From contig JADKKJ010000011.1 in assembly GCA_016720565.1 (NCBI GenBank), positions 868,001-932,000 on the forward strand: a stretch of DNA of 64,000 nt. The letters run 5' to 3'. Numbering within the stretch: position 1 is the first letter of the stretch; each line of letters starts with the position of its first letter. The stretch comes from Chitinophagaceae bacterium (GTDB lineage Bacteria > Bacteroidota > Bacteroidia > Chitinophagales > Chitinophagaceae). Made by a program: the position numbers and the translations under genes. The notes beneath the pieces are model-generated. The model was not told the origin of the DNA and did no database searches. It worked only from the letters and a program-made list of their open reading frames with translations. Shown in pieces: positions 53,462-63,244 of the stretch.

Positions 53462-54673
53462 ATGAAAAAATATTTGATCATTATCGCTTCACTTTTATTT
53501 GTCTTTGCTTCCTGTAAAAGCAAGAAAACAACAAAGGTCAATAAAGATGAATATTACACCTGTAGTATGCATCCGCAGATCATGGAAGACAAGCCAGGCA
53601 ATTGCCCCATCTGTCATATGGAATTGATAGTTGTAAAAAGAACCAATACCGCAGCAGATGAAATATTGCTCAATGATGAACAAATCCGTTTGGGTAATAT
53701 TCAAACAGACACGATCCGTAATGGGATGATTGGAGATAAAATGATTCTTACTGCTACACTGAATACAGATGAATCAAAAGTAAACAGCATCAATGCCCGT
53801 ATCATGGGGCGAATAGACAGGTTATATTTTAAAAACATGGGTGATTATGTTTCAAAAGGTGTACACCTGTATGACTTGTACAGTGAGGAATTGAATAATG
53901 CAAAGCAGGAATACATTGTAGCAGTTGAAAAACAACAATCGCTTGATAATTCCATCATAGATTTTAACAGGCTGGTTCAAAGTGCAAAAACAAAATTGCT
54001 ATTATGGGGTATGAGTGAAGCACAGGTGAATGAATTGACAAAAACAAAAAAAGCTTCTCCGCTAACTTCCTTTTACAGCAACGAGTCAGGATATATAACT
54101 GAACTGCCGGTGATGGAAGGACAGTATGTATCGGAAGGAAGCATCATAGTGAAGTTAGCCGACCTATCTTCATTGTGGGCAGAAGCACAGGTATATACAT
54201 CACAACTGTCAGCCATAGACCTGAAAGGAACAGCCATTGTTCAGTTTCCGGATATACCCGGCAAAGAATGGAAAGGGAAAATAGAATTTGCCAATCCGGA
54301 GATTGTTTCAGACAGCAGACTGAACCTGGTCCGTGTTTCCATACCTAATCCGGGAGGATTGCTTAAACCCGGAATGCCGGCTTATGTCAGCATTAAAAGT
54401 AAAGAACTGAATACACTTACACTTCCATCAGATGCAGTACTGCGTGACGGTAAAATGAATATTGTATGGGTACAGTCCGGCAAAAACAGTTATAAGATGA
54501 AAATGGTACAAACTGGTTTGGAAAGCGGCGACAGGCTGGAAATAAAATCAGGGTTACAAAATGGCGATGTGGTGGTTACGAGAGGCGCATATTTATTAAA
54601 CAGCGAATTTGTATTTAAGAAAGGCGGTAATACAATGGCAGGAATGGAAGGCATGGATATGAGTTCACATTAA
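53462..54673 (+). CDS. RND efflux periplasmic adaptor with one HMBD unit
   Basis: A 403-residue lipoprotein (MKKYLIIIASLLFVFASCKS); an ATG six bases upstream overlaps the region right after the preceding stop. One metal-binding unit, YTCSMHPQIMEDKPGNCPIC followed by HMEL, is followed by adaptor strands and the helical hairpin (AQSAKTKLLLWGMSEAQV). It is a paralog of the adaptor just upstream, only loosely similar. A Met-rich tail (MAGMEGMDMSSH) could bind copper. It would act with the same RND pump, or with a second one. Confidence 0.85.
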   Translation: MKKYLIIIASLLFVFASCKSKKTTKVNKDEYYTCSMHPQIMEDKPGNCPICHMELIVVKRTNTAADEILLNDEQIRLGNIQTDTIRNGMIGDKMILTATLNTDESKVNSINARIMGRIDRLYFKNMGDYVSKGVHLYDLYSEELNNAKQEYIVAVEKQQSLDNSIIDFNRLVQSAKTKLLLWGMSEAQVNELTKTKKASPLTSFYSNESGYITELPVMEGQYVSEGSIIVKLADLSSLWAEAQVYTSQLSAIDLKGTAIVQFPDIPGKEWKGKIEFANPEIVSDSRLNLVRVSIPNPGGLLKPGMPAYVSIKSKELNTLTLPSDAVLRDGKMNIVWVQSGKNSYKMKMVQTGLESGDRLEIKSGLQNGDVVVTRGAYLLNSEFVFKKGGNTMAGMEGMDMSSH

Positions 54674-54682
54674 GAAAGAAAA

Positions 54683-55158
54683 ATGAAATATTTACCCAAA
54701 TCAAAATGGAAAAAAGCAGGATTGATATTGCTGATGATATTTGCTTTGATTCAATTCTATCCAAGACCGGAAAAAATATTTCATCTGCACAAAGCAGTAA
54801 TTCGATTGAACAACTATATCCCATACAGGATTCCATATTACAGGTTTTAAAAGCAGCATGTTATGATTGCCACAGCAACAATACAAACTACCCCTGGTAT
54901 AGTACCATACAGCCTGTTGCATGGTTTCTGAACAGGCATATAGTGGAAGGTAAGGAAGAATTGAATTTTGATGAGTTTGGGAATTATTCAAAAAGGAGAC
55001 AACAAAGCAAGCTCAAATCCATTGCCAGCCAGGTGAATGACGGAGAAATGCCTTTGACTTCTTATAAACTGCTGCATAAAAAGGCAAGACTGTCTGGCAA
55101 AGAACGCAGTATGATAACAAAATGGTTCATGGAAAAATATGATGCCAGTAGAAATTGA
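54683..55158 (+). pseudogene. haem-binding domain protein, frameshifted near its N-terminus
   Basis: The first frame starts at ATG 54,683 as MKYLPKSKWKKAGLILLMIF, a membrane anchor, and reaches FYPRPEK. The frame then has to shift by one base in a run of six A at about 54,771-54,776 (a run of seven would keep it) to read NISSAQSSNSIEQLY and the rest. The main domain has the c-type haem motif AACYDCHSNN and NYPWYSTIQPVAWFLNRHI. Such haem-binding proteins occur beside copper-resistance genes in Bacteroidota. Without the shift only a 150-residue open frame remains, lacking its anchor. Confidence 0.7.
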
Positions 55159-55169
55159 ATTGACACAAC

Positions 55170-55709
55170 ATGGAGAAACAAAATAAAACGACAAATTGGT
55201 ATGTCATTACCGGCGGGCCCAGCACAGGGAAAACAACAATAATAAACTTGCTAACGGAAAAAGGTTATAAAACCACTATTGAACATGCAAGGCATTATAT
55301 TGACACAATGAAAGAGGAAGGGAGAACTGTTGAAGAGATCAGAACAAATAAAAGAAAATTTCAGTTAGGGGTATTAGATATGCAGATTGAACAGGAGGCC
55401 GAATTGTCGCCATCCGATACTGTTTTTCTTGACCGGGCAATCCCCGATGCAATGGCTTATTACCGATTTTTGAAACTCGAATATGATAAAATATTACTTG
55501 ATGCAATGAAGGAAGTCGCTTATAAAAAAATATTTATTCTTGACAGGCTGCCTTTTGTAAATGATTATGCAAGAACAGAAGATGAACAGGCACAAAAACT
55601 AATTCACCAGTTAATTATAGAAGTATATCAGTCATTAGAATTTCCAGTTGTTTTTGTACCGGTAATCAGCCCCGATGAAAGAGTTGAATTTATATTAAAG
55701 AACCTGTAA
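55170..55709 (+). CDS. AAA_28-type ATPase/kinase-like protein
   Basis: A 179-residue cytoplasmic P-loop protein. Walker A is GGPSTGKTTIINLL near residue 15; Walker B-like TVFLDRAIPDAMAYY follows, and KIFILDRLPFVNDYART carries a likely sensor region. It resembles AAA_28/NadR-like small NTPases or kinases. Its link to metal resistance is unclear, yet the gene is embedded in the operon, 12 bases before the copper ATPase. Confidence 0.8.
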   Translation: MEKQNKTTNWYVITGGPSTGKTTIINLLTEKGYKTTIEHARHYIDTMKEEGRTVEEIRTNKRKFQLGVLDMQIEQEAELSPSDTVFLDRAIPDAMAYYRFLKLEYDKILLDAMKEVAYKKIFILDRLPFVNDYARTEDEQAQKLIHQLIIEVYQSLEFPVVFVPVISPDERVEFILKNL

Positions 55710-55720
55710 AATAAATTATC

Positions 55721-57784
55721 ATGGATCATAACAAACACGAACATCATCAACAGCAGGAAATGGATCACGGTAATATGGATCACAGTAAAATGCAGCACGA
55801 TCACGGCAGCATACCGATGGGTATGGCAGGCCACGACCATCACAAGATGATGATAAAGGATTTTAAAAAGCGGTTTTGGGTAAGCCTTATTCTTACTATA
55901 CCCGTATTGATATTATCACCGATGATACAAGGTTTTTTTGGGTATAGCTTATCAGTGCCAGGAAATCCCTATGTATTATTGGCTCTTTCATCTATAATCT
56001 ATTTCTGGGGCGGCTGGCCTTTCCTGAAAGGTTTCATTACTGAAATTAAACAGAAAGGTCCGGGCATGATGACCCTGATTGCAATGGCTATTTCTGTCGC
56101 CTATTTTTACAGTACAGCAACTGTTTTCGGATTAAAAGGAATGGATTTTTTCTGGGAACTGGCCACATTGATTGTAATTATGCTCTTAGGCCATTGGCTT
56201 GAAATGAAATCCGTATTAGGGGCATCCAAAGCCCTGCAATTATTAGTTAGCATGATGCCTGCCGAAGCACACCGGGTAAAGTCAGATGGTCAGGTGGAAG
56301 ATATAAAACTGGAAGCATTAAAGAAGGAAGACATTATACTGATCAAGCCCGGAGAAAAAGTACCTGCTGATGGAATTATTGTAGAAGGCAGCAGTTACTT
56401 AAACGAATCTATGCTCACCGGAGAATCAAAACCAGTAAAGAAAGAGAAAGAAAATAAAGTGATTGGAGGCTCTATAAATGGTAACGGCTCTTTGAAGATA
56501 AAAGTGGAACATACAGGGAAAGACAGTTACCTGAACAAAGTGATTAAGCTGGTAGAAGAAGCACAGAAAGCAAAATCCAAAATGCAGAACTTCAGCGACA
56601 GGGCTGCCAAATGGCTTACTTATATTGCTTTATCGGTAGGTTTTGGAACATTGGCTGTTTGGCTGATAGCAGGATATCCATTTGTATTTGCATTAGAGCG
56701 TATGGTAACGGTAATGGTAATTGCCTGTCCCCATGCATTGGGTTTGGCTATTCCCCTGGTAGTAGCCATTTCAACAGCAGTATCAGCACAAAACGGTTTA
56801 TTAATTCGTAACAGAACGGCTTTTGAAGAATCAAGAAAAATTACAGCACTCCTGTTTGACAAGACAGGAACATTAACAACCGGCGTTTTTGGTGTTACCA
56901 GATTTGTGTCAGTTAATACTGAATTTTCAAAAGATGAAATATTGAGGTTGGCGAGTGCTTTGGAACAAACATCAGAGCATCCTATTGCTGTCGGTATAAT
57001 CAATAAAGTAAAAGAACACAACGTTGCCATTCCCAAAGCTGAAAAATTTAATGCCATTACAGGCAAAGGTGTTGAAGCAATGGTAGAGGGGAAATCAGTA
57101 AAAGTGGTAAGCCCCGGATTTCTGAAAGATAAAAATATGACCATTCCTGAAGGAGCTTATTCAAGCAAAGCAGAAACTGTTGTTTTTGTTTTAGTTGATG
57201 ATAAGTTGACAGGATACATTGCATTGGCAGATGCGATAAGGCCCGAAAGTGCAGAAGCAATCCAGGTGTTTAAAAAGAATGGAATTAAAGTATTGATGGC
57301 AACCGGAGATAATGAAACGGTGGCCAAAGCCGTATCTGATGAATTGAAATTGGATGGATACTATTCAGAAGTGTTACCGCACCAGAAAGTGGAGATTGTA
57401 AAAGAACTGCAAAGCAAAGGTGAGTTTGTTGCCATGACAGGTGACGGTGTAAATGATGCACCGGCTTTGGCACAATCAGATGTTGGTATTGCAGTAGGTT
57501 CTGGTACAGACGTCGCCGCCGAAACTGCCGATATTATTTTAGTAAACAGCAACCCAAAGGACATTGCAAATCTTATTTTATTTGGCAAAGCCACGTATAA
57601 AAAGATGGTGCAGAACCTGGTTTGGGCTACAGCGTATAACAGCTTCGCCATTCCATTGGCTGCGGGTGTATTATATAGCAAAGGATTTGTTCTGGGCCCG
57701 GCAGTTGGTGCGGTATTGATGAGTTTAAGCACAATAATTGTAGCAATAAACGCACAGCTTTTAAAAACCAAATTAAATAAATAA
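55721..57784 (+). CDS. copB: copper-translocating P-type ATPase (CopB-like, P1B-3)
   Basis: A 687-residue membrane protein with a His/Met-rich N-terminus (MDHNKHEHHQQQEMDHGN) in place of HMA domains. Hallmarks: TGESKPV near residue 238, the transmembrane metal site VIACPHALGLAIP near residue 335, where CPH marks the P1B-3/CopB branch, the phosphorylation site DKTGTLTTG near residue 379, and TGDGVNDAPALAQS near residue 573. It pumps Cu+/Cu2+ or Ag+ out of the cytoplasm. Length and all domains are complete. Confidence 0.92.
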   Translation: MDHNKHEHHQQQEMDHGNMDHSKMQHDHGSIPMGMAGHDHHKMMIKDFKKRFWVSLILTIPVLILSPMIQGFFGYSLSVPGNPYVLLALSSIIYFWGGWPFLKGFITEIKQKGPGMMTLIAMAISVAYFYSTATVFGLKGMDFFWELATLIVIMLLGHWLEMKSVLGASKALQLLVSMMPAEAHRVKSDGQVEDIKLEALKKEDIILIKPGEKVPADGIIVEGSSYLNESMLTGESKPVKKEKENKVIGGSINGNGSLKIKVEHTGKDSYLNKVIKLVEEAQKAKSKMQNFSDRAAKWLTYIALSVGFGTLAVWLIAGYPFVFALERMVTVMVIACPHALGLAIPLVVAISTAVSAQNGLLIRNRTAFEESRKITALLFDKTGTLTTGVFGVTRFVSVNTEFSKDEILRLASALEQTSEHPIAVGIINKVKEHNVAIPKAEKFNAITGKGVEAMVEGKSVKVVSPGFLKDKNMTIPEGAYSSKAETVVFVLVDDKLTGYIALADAIRPESAEAIQVFKKNGIKVLMATGDNETVAKAVSDELKLDGYYSEVLPHQKVEIVKELQSKGEFVAMTGDGVNDAPALAQSDVGIAVGSGTDVAAETADIILVNSNPKDIANLILFGKATYKKMVQNLVWATAYNSFAIPLAAGVLYSKGFVLGPAVGAVLMSLSTIIVAINAQLLKTKLNK

Positions 57785-57798
57785 TAAATCGAACGACT

Positions 57799-58242
57799 AT
57801 GAGTTACAAAAAATTTTCAGTAATGATGATTATATCATTCATTATCATGTATTGTGTTATGTTCTTAAACATTACCCAGCTTGATTATTTTTATGTAAGT
57901 ACTACCCGTATTTACATGGCCCTGCTGATGATTTCTCCGATGGCAGTAGTGATGATGCTGATGATGGGGAAAATGTACCCCAACAAAAAACTGAATACCG
58001 GTATTATTGTTTCGGCTATTATTGTATTCATTATTACATTAGCCGGATTACGGACACAAACACCTATTGGCGATGTACAATACATGAAAGCCATGATACC
58101 GCACCACTCATCAGCGATACTGACAAGCGAAAATGCCAATATAAAAGACCCTGAAGTAAGGAAATTAGCAGATGGCATTATAGAGGCTCAAAAGAGGGAA
58201 ATTGCTGAAATGAAGGCTCTCATACAGAAATTAAGAAAATAG
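57799..58242 (+). CDS. DUF305 domain membrane protein
   Basis: A 147-residue protein with three hydrophobic segments at the start (residues ~7-85), rich in Met, then a DUF305/ferritin-like helical domain with YMKAMIPHHSSAIL and LADGIIEAQKREIAEMK. The conserved MIPHHxxAI motif may bind copper. It follows the copper ATPase by 14 bases, a pairing common in Bacteroidota copper islands. Function unproven. Confidence 0.85.
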   Translation: MSYKKFSVMMIISFIIMYCVMFLNITQLDYFYVSTTRIYMALLMISPMAVVMMLMMGKMYPNKKLNTGIIVSAIIVFIITLAGLRTQTPIGDVQYMKAMIPHHSSAILTSENANIKDPEVRKLADGIIEAQKREIAEMKALIQKLRK

Positions 58243-58354
58243 ATAGTCCGGTTTTAAAACTCAATTTCAGGTAATTATAATATTGATTATAAAAAAATGC
58301 AACCTTGTTGATTTAATGCATGGCTTTTATTTATACTAAAGAAATTTTTCGCCT

Positions 58355-58362
58355 TACATTTG
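58355..58362 (+). promoter_or_regulatory. TAnnTTTG promoter -7 element (TACATTTG)
   Basis: Exact consensus match only 6 bases before the ATG of the DUF6660 gene, so the mRNA is likely leaderless or nearly so. It probably begins a second transcript that includes the CusA-TolC fusion. Confidence 0.5.
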
Positions 58363-58367
58363 CAACA

Positions 58368-58685
58368 ATGAAATTTTTATTCACTTTACTTGCTTTCTTC
58401 ATGGTGTACTTATCCTGCCTGCCTTGCGGCGACAGTGTAGAGTGTAATTCAAAAGCACAAACAAAAATTTCAGCAGCCACTTCCCATCAAGATCATCAGC
58501 ATAATAATGAAGTTTGCACTCCATTTTGTACCTGCTCATGCTGTGCAGCATCTGTGTTTTATTCATCTTATTCAAAAGTACAGATACATAAATTTGTTTT
58601 TTCTTCTGCAAAATTCCCTCTTTTTAATATCGCCTTTCATACTGAAGCGTATGATAATATTTGGCAACCTCCTAAAATAGCATAG
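58368..58685 (+). CDS. DUF6660 family small exported protein
   Basis: A 105-residue protein from the ATG at 58368 (MKFLFTLLAFFMVYLSCLPC). Cys- and His-rich: CGDSVECNSK, SHQDHQHNNEVCTPFCTCSCC. Similar in layout to DUF6660 proteins next to Bacteroidota metal pumps. Likely exported, with a short hydrophobic signal; metal binding is inferred. The ATG at 58320 with 16 extra residues is less likely because the promoter motif lies inside that stretch. Confidence 0.7.
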   Translation: MKFLFTLLAFFMVYLSCLPCGDSVECNSKAQTKISAATSHQDHQHNNEVCTPFCTCSCCAASVFYSSYSKVQIHKFVFSSAKFPLFNIAFHTEAYDNIWQPPKIA

Positions 58686-58762
58686 TTACTCCTTTCGTTG
58701 AATTTGCTGCATAGCCAAAGTATTGGCATGTATTGCATCTATCATTCACTCATCCATTTTAA

Positions 58763-58909
58763 ATGGCAACCAGGAAAAAAGCTAAAAAGGCAAAACAGCC
58801 TTTGGCAATTCGGGTTATTAAAATTATTGTTATTGTACTGTGTTGTGCTGTCCTTTTGGCTGCAATTGCTGAAAGAATAATTCACTTCTACAGGCATATA
58901 ACCAAATAG
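58763..58909 (+). CDS. 48-residue single-pass membrane protein
   Basis: Too short for common gene callers. It reads MATRKKAKKAKQPLAIRVIK followed by a hydrophobic segment IIVIVLCCAVLLAAIA and ERIIHFYRHITK. The basic start and single helix suit an accessory subunit of the RND pump encoded eight bases downstream. A longer overlapping frame on the same strand at 58,698-58,880 has no such features and is rejected. Confidence 0.5.
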   Translation: MATRKKAKKAKQPLAIRVIKIIVIVLCCAVLLAAIAERIIHFYRHITK

Positions 58910-58916
58910 ATAAAAC

Positions 58917-61900
58917 ATGTTGAATAAAATAATTCACTTCAGTATTAAGAATAAACTCATAATCGGTGTGATGACATTGGCGCTAATTATCTGGGGCCTG
59001 TGGAGTGCCACTAAATTACCACTGGATGCATTGCCCGATGTTACAAACAACCAGGTGCAGGTGATTACCCGTGCCCCAACACTGGCTGCGCAGGAAGTAG
59101 AGCAGTTCATTACATATCCGGTGGAAAGGGCATTGTCAAATATTCAGGGCATTGAAGAAATGCGATCCTTTTCCCGATTCGGGTTAAGTGTAATAACCGT
59201 TGTGTTCAAAGAAAAGATGGACATCTATTTTGCACGGCAGCTTATTTCCGAAAAACTAAAAATTGCTGAAACCGAAATACCCAAGGGCTTGGGCACTCCC
59301 GAAATGGGGCCGGTTACAACCGGGCTTGGCGAAATATACCAGTATGTAATTCATCCTAAAAAAGGCAGTGAACAAAAATATTCTGCTATGGATTTACGCA
59401 CCATGCAGGACTGGATAGTAGGCCGACAGTTAACCGGTATTGCAGGCGTAGCTGAAGTAACAGGTTTTGGAGGCATCAGCAAGCAATATGAAGTAGCTAT
59501 TAATCCTGAAAGGTTAAAAGCTATGAATGTTACTATCCCTGAAATATTTACAGCCTTACAAAAAAATAATGAAAATACCGGAGGCGCTTATATCGATAAA
59601 AAACCAAATGCTTACTTCATTCGTGGTGTGGGATTGGTAAAAACATTTGCCGATATTGAAAGCATAGTTATCAAACATCAGAGCGGTATTCCTGTTCTGA
59701 TAAGGGATGTAGCTACCGTGCAGTTTGGTTCTCCACCCCGCTACGGTGCTATGACATACAACGGCGAAAAAGAAGTGGTTGGCGGTATTGTTTTAATGAT
59801 GAAGGGTGCAAACAGTGCAACAGTAGTGGAGTTGGTAAAAGAAAGAATGAAAACAGTTGCAAAATCTTTACCCGACGATGTGGAGATTGAAGTCTTTTTA
59901 GACCGGACCAATTTAATTGACCGTGCCATCAATACGGTTCAAACAAACTTGATTGAAGGAGCTTTGATAGTAATCCTGATATTGGTTTTATTTCTTGGCA
60001 ATTTAAGAGCTGGTTTAATAGTTGCTTCTGCAATACCCTTATCTCTCTTATTTGCTTTGGCATTGATGAATCTGTTTGGAGTGAGTGCAAACCTGATGAG
60101 CCTGGGAGCCATTGATTTTGGATTAATTGTAGATGGAGCGGTAATCATTGTGGAAGCCACATTACACTTTTTTTCAAGTGAAAAACTACAAGGAAAACTT
60201 ACCCAGAAACAGATGGATAATGCGGTGGGCGGCAGTGCCCGGCGCATGATGAGTTCGGCAGCGTTCGGACAAATTATTATTCTCATAGTTTATTTACCCA
60301 TACTTTCCTTACAGGGGGTTGAAGGAAAAATGTTTCGCCCAATGGCTGAGACAGTTTCGTTTGCCATACTGGGAGCATTGATTTTATCACTCACTTATAT
60401 ACCGATGATGAGTGCCTTATTTCTTTCTAAGAATATAAGTCATAAAAAAACTTTTGCAGACAGGATGATGGCTTTCTTTCAGCGCATCTATTCTCCCTTA
60501 ATTAAAGGCGCTGTAAAATTCAAATATGCGGTTACAGGTATTGCCGTAGGATTGTTGATTATCTCCATCATCATTTTTAAAAACATGGGTGGTGAGTTTA
60601 TTCCCACACTGGAAGAGGGAGATTATGCCATAGAATTTGTTTTGCCGCAGGGTTCATCACTCAGTCAAACAACAGAAACCGTAATGATGGCGCAACGGAT
60701 GTTATTGAAATATCCTGAAGTGAAAATGGTTGTAGGCAAAACAGGTGCTGCCGATATTGCAACCGATCCCATGCCACCCGAAGCATCAGATTTAATGGTA
60801 ATCATGAAGCCTAAAAAAGAATGGACAACTACAAATGACTTTTATGAACTGGCAGATATTATGAGGGATAAGCTGTCAACCATACCCGGTGTTATTGCCG
60901 AACCAAGCCAACCAATACAAATGCGGTTTAACGAATTAATGACGGGTATCCGGCAGGATGTAGCGATTAAAATATTTGGCGAAAATCTGGATACCCTGGT
61001 TGCTTACGCAGATAAAGTTGCTGCTGTTATTGGCCCTATCAAAGGCATTACACAACCACAGGTAGAAAGGGTTGATGGCTTACCACAAATTACCATTGAA
61101 TTTGACCGGGCGAAAATTGCAGGTTATGGATTAAATATTGAAGACATCAATCACATCATAAGTACTGCTTTCGCAGGTGAAGAAGCAGGAGTTGTATTTG
61201 AGAATGAAAGGAAATTTGATTTGGTTGTACGGTTAGACAGTGCCCATCGTACCGGACTTACCGATGTAAGCGATTTGTATGTACCATTGCCCGATGGCAA
61301 CCAGATACCATTATCACAGGTGGCAAATGTTTCGTTCAAAACAGGGCCTGCACAAATAAGCAGAGAGTCGGGCAAGCGCAGGATTTATGTAAGCTTTAAT
61401 GTCAGCGGCCGTGATGTGGCAAGTGTAGTAAAAGAGGCCCAGGAAAAACTAAACACAAAAGTAAAACTTCCAGCCGGTTATTATTTTACTTATGGAGGCA
61501 CATTTGAAAACCTTCAAAAAGCATCTGCAAGATTAATGATTGTATTACCACTTGCATTGCTGTTAATATTTTTCATGTTGTATCTCACATTCCGTTCTGT
61601 AAAAGACGCTACATTAATTTTCACGGCAATTCCAATGAGTGCAATTGGTGGTGTATTTGCTTTATTGATGAGAGGAATGCCTTTCAGTATTTCAGCAGGC
61701 GTTGGCTTTATAGCCTTGTTTGGTGTAGCGGTGTTAAATGGAATTGTTTTGATCAGCACATTTAACCAGTTGAAAAAAGATGGTATGGACGATGTGCTGC
61801 AACGGGTATGGGAAGGAACTAAAATCCGGTTACGTCCTGTGTTAATGACAGCTACTGTGGCCTCTTTAGGTTTTTTACCGATGGCGCTTTCATCGGGAGC

Positions 61901-63236
61901 CGGAGCCGAAGTGCAACGACCTTTGGCAACAGTTGTTATAGGTGGATTAATTACGGCTACTTTTTTAACGCTGATTGTGTTGCCTTGTTTATATATCATT
62001 TTTTCAAAGAGAAATAAAAAAGTCATGAAGCAAACTGTAAAGGGACTTGCAGGCTTGTTGCTGATATTGTTTTCATTGAATGCAGCAGCACAAGAGCCGG
62101 TTCAAAAAAGACTGAGCATTGATGAAACCATTGGCATAGCAAAAAATAACCTGCAATATGGAATCAATACCCAACAGATCAATAAAGGAAAGGAACAGAT
62201 AAAGACAGCCACCATGTTGCCTAAAACAGGTGTATTTGCCGAGAATGAAGATTTAAACCCAGCCGACAAAAATGGTGTTTTAAAAATCGGGGTATCGCAA
62301 AGTATTGATTGGCCAGGTTTGTATAAGGCTAAGAAAAACCTATATAATGAGCAGTTGAAATATTATGAAGCAACAACAGCAACCATTGATGTGGGTTTGA
62401 AAAGGGACATCAGAACAGCATATTATCAACTTTGGTATTTGCAGGATAAACAGCTTTTGTTTCATCGTCTTGATAGTATTTATAAATCATTAAGTGCAGC
62501 TGCAATATTGAAGGTAAAAACAGGCGACAGCCGTGGTTTAGACAGTATTGCTGCTAATGTGCGGATGGCGGAATTGCAGGCTTTGTTGCAACAAATTGGA
62601 AACGATATAAATATTCAGCAGCAATCATTATCACAGTTAGTCAATAGTAATGATTTGATGTTGCCTCTGATGCAGCCACTTGATAAATTAACGATGCCTG
62701 CTCAGTCTGCTGATTCATTACATCCGTTGCTGGCCTTGCAATCACAAAATATTAATATTGCCAATGCAGGAGTTTCAGTCATTAAAAATGAAAACAAACC
62801 CGATTTTTCGGGCCGTTTTTTCAGTCAGCGATTGTGGGGTGCAAGTAATCCTTTCACTGGATTTTCTGTTACGGCATCTTTCCCTTTATTTGGTGCATCC
62901 GCTTATCGCAGCAAAGTAAAAACTGCACAGGCCGAAGTTCAGTTGCAGCAAAAGCAATTTGAATATCAGCAGCAGTTATTCAATACCCAACAATTACAGA
63001 TGCAAAAAGAAGTGGGAAGAAATAACAGTCTTTTATCTTTTTATGAAAAAAGCGGATTAAGGCAGGCAGAGGAAATTATAAAAGCTGCATCACTTGCTTA
63101 CCGGTCTGGTGAAATAAGTTTTGCAGAGCTATCACAATTTTTAACACAGGCAATCGACATTCAGAAAAATTACCTGGAAGTACTTAATACGTATAATCAA
63201 TCTGTCATTCAATACAATTACTTTATCAATAAATAA
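58917..63236 (+). CDS. cusA: CusA/CzcA heavy-metal RND pump fused to a TolC-family protein
   Basis: A 1,439-residue protein. Residues 1 to ~1,036 form a complete CusA/CzcA pump: start MLNKIIHFSIKNKLIIGVM, LPDALPDVTNNQV-like entry, SLGAIDFGLIVDGAVIIVEA, GGEFIPTLEEGDYAIEF and a C-terminal helix run. Directly after FSKRNKKV comes MKQTVKGLAGLLLILFSLNA, a signal peptide, then a TolC-like helical protein (SYRTAYYQLWYLQDKQ-type segments) to the end. Some Bacteroidota have this fused form. The inner ATG at 62,025 could allow separate synthesis of the TolC part. It is intact, unlike the first pump. Confidence 0.9.
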   Translation: MLNKIIHFSIKNKLIIGVMTLALIIWGLWSATKLPLDALPDVTNNQVQVITRAPTLAAQEVEQFITYPVERALSNIQGIEEMRSFSRFGLSVITVVFKEKMDIYFARQLISEKLKIAETEIPKGLGTPEMGPVTTGLGEIYQYVIHPKKGSEQKYSAMDLRTMQDWIVGRQLTGIAGVAEVTGFGGISKQYEVAINPERLKAMNVTIPEIFTALQKNNENTGGAYIDKKPNAYFIRGVGLVKTFADIESIVIKHQSGIPVLIRDVATVQFGSPPRYGAMTYNGEKEVVGGIVLMMKGANSATVVELVKERMKTVAKSLPDDVEIEVFLDRTNLIDRAINTVQTNLIEGALIVILILVLFLGNLRAGLIVASAIPLSLLFALALMNLFGVSANLMSLGAIDFGLIVDGAVIIVEATLHFFSSEKLQGKLTQKQMDNAVGGSARRMMSSAAFGQIIILIVYLPILSLQGVEGKMFRPMAETVSFAILGALILSLTYIPMMSALFLSKNISHKKTFADRMMAFFQRIYSPLIKGAVKFKYAVTGIAVGLLIISIIIFKNMGGEFIPTLEEGDYAIEFVLPQGSSLSQTTETVMMAQRMLLKYPEVKMVVGKTGAADIATDPMPPEASDLMVIMKPKKEWTTTNDFYELADIMRDKLSTIPGVIAEPSQPIQMRFNELMTGIRQDVAIKIFGENLDTLVAYADKVAAVIGPIKGITQPQVERVDGLPQITIEFDRAKIAGYGLNIEDINHIISTAFAGEEAGVVFENERKFDLVVRLDSAHRTGLTDVSDLYVPLPDGNQIPLSQVANVSFKTGPAQISRESGKRRIYVSFNVSGRDVASVVKEAQEKLNTKVKLPAGYYFTYGGTFENLQKASARLMIVLPLALLLIFFMLYLTFRSVKDATLIFTAIPMSAIGGVFALLMRGMPFSISAGVGFIALFGVAVLNGIVLISTFNQLKKDGMDDVLQRVWEGTKIRLRPVLMTATVASLGFLPMALSSGAGAEVQRPLATVVIGGLITATFLTLIVLPCLYIIFSKRNKKVMKQTVKGLAGLLLILFSLNAAAQEPVQKRLSIDETIGIAKNNLQYGINTQQINKGKEQIKTATMLPKTGVFAENEDLNPADKNGVLKIGVSQSIDWPGLYKAKKNLYNEQLKYYEATTATIDVGLKRDIRTAYYQLWYLQDKQLLFHRLDSIYKSLSAAAILKVKTGDSRGLDSIAANVRMAELQALLQQIGNDINIQQQSLSQLVNSNDLMLPLMQPLDKLTMPAQSADSLHPLLALQSQNINIANAGVSVIKNENKPDFSGRFFSQRLWGASNPFTGFSVTASFPLFGASAYRSKVKTAQAEVQLQQKQFEYQQQLFNTQQLQMQKEVGRNNSLLSFYEKSGLRQAEEIIKAASLAYRSGEISFAELSQFLTQAIDIQKNYLEVLNTYNQSVIQYNYFINK

Positions 63237-63244
63237 TTTCTTTT

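Noticed and set aside
58698..58880. 60-codon plus-strand frame before the fused pump
   Set aside because: Its composition is poor and it overlaps the more convincing 48-residue membrane protein frame.
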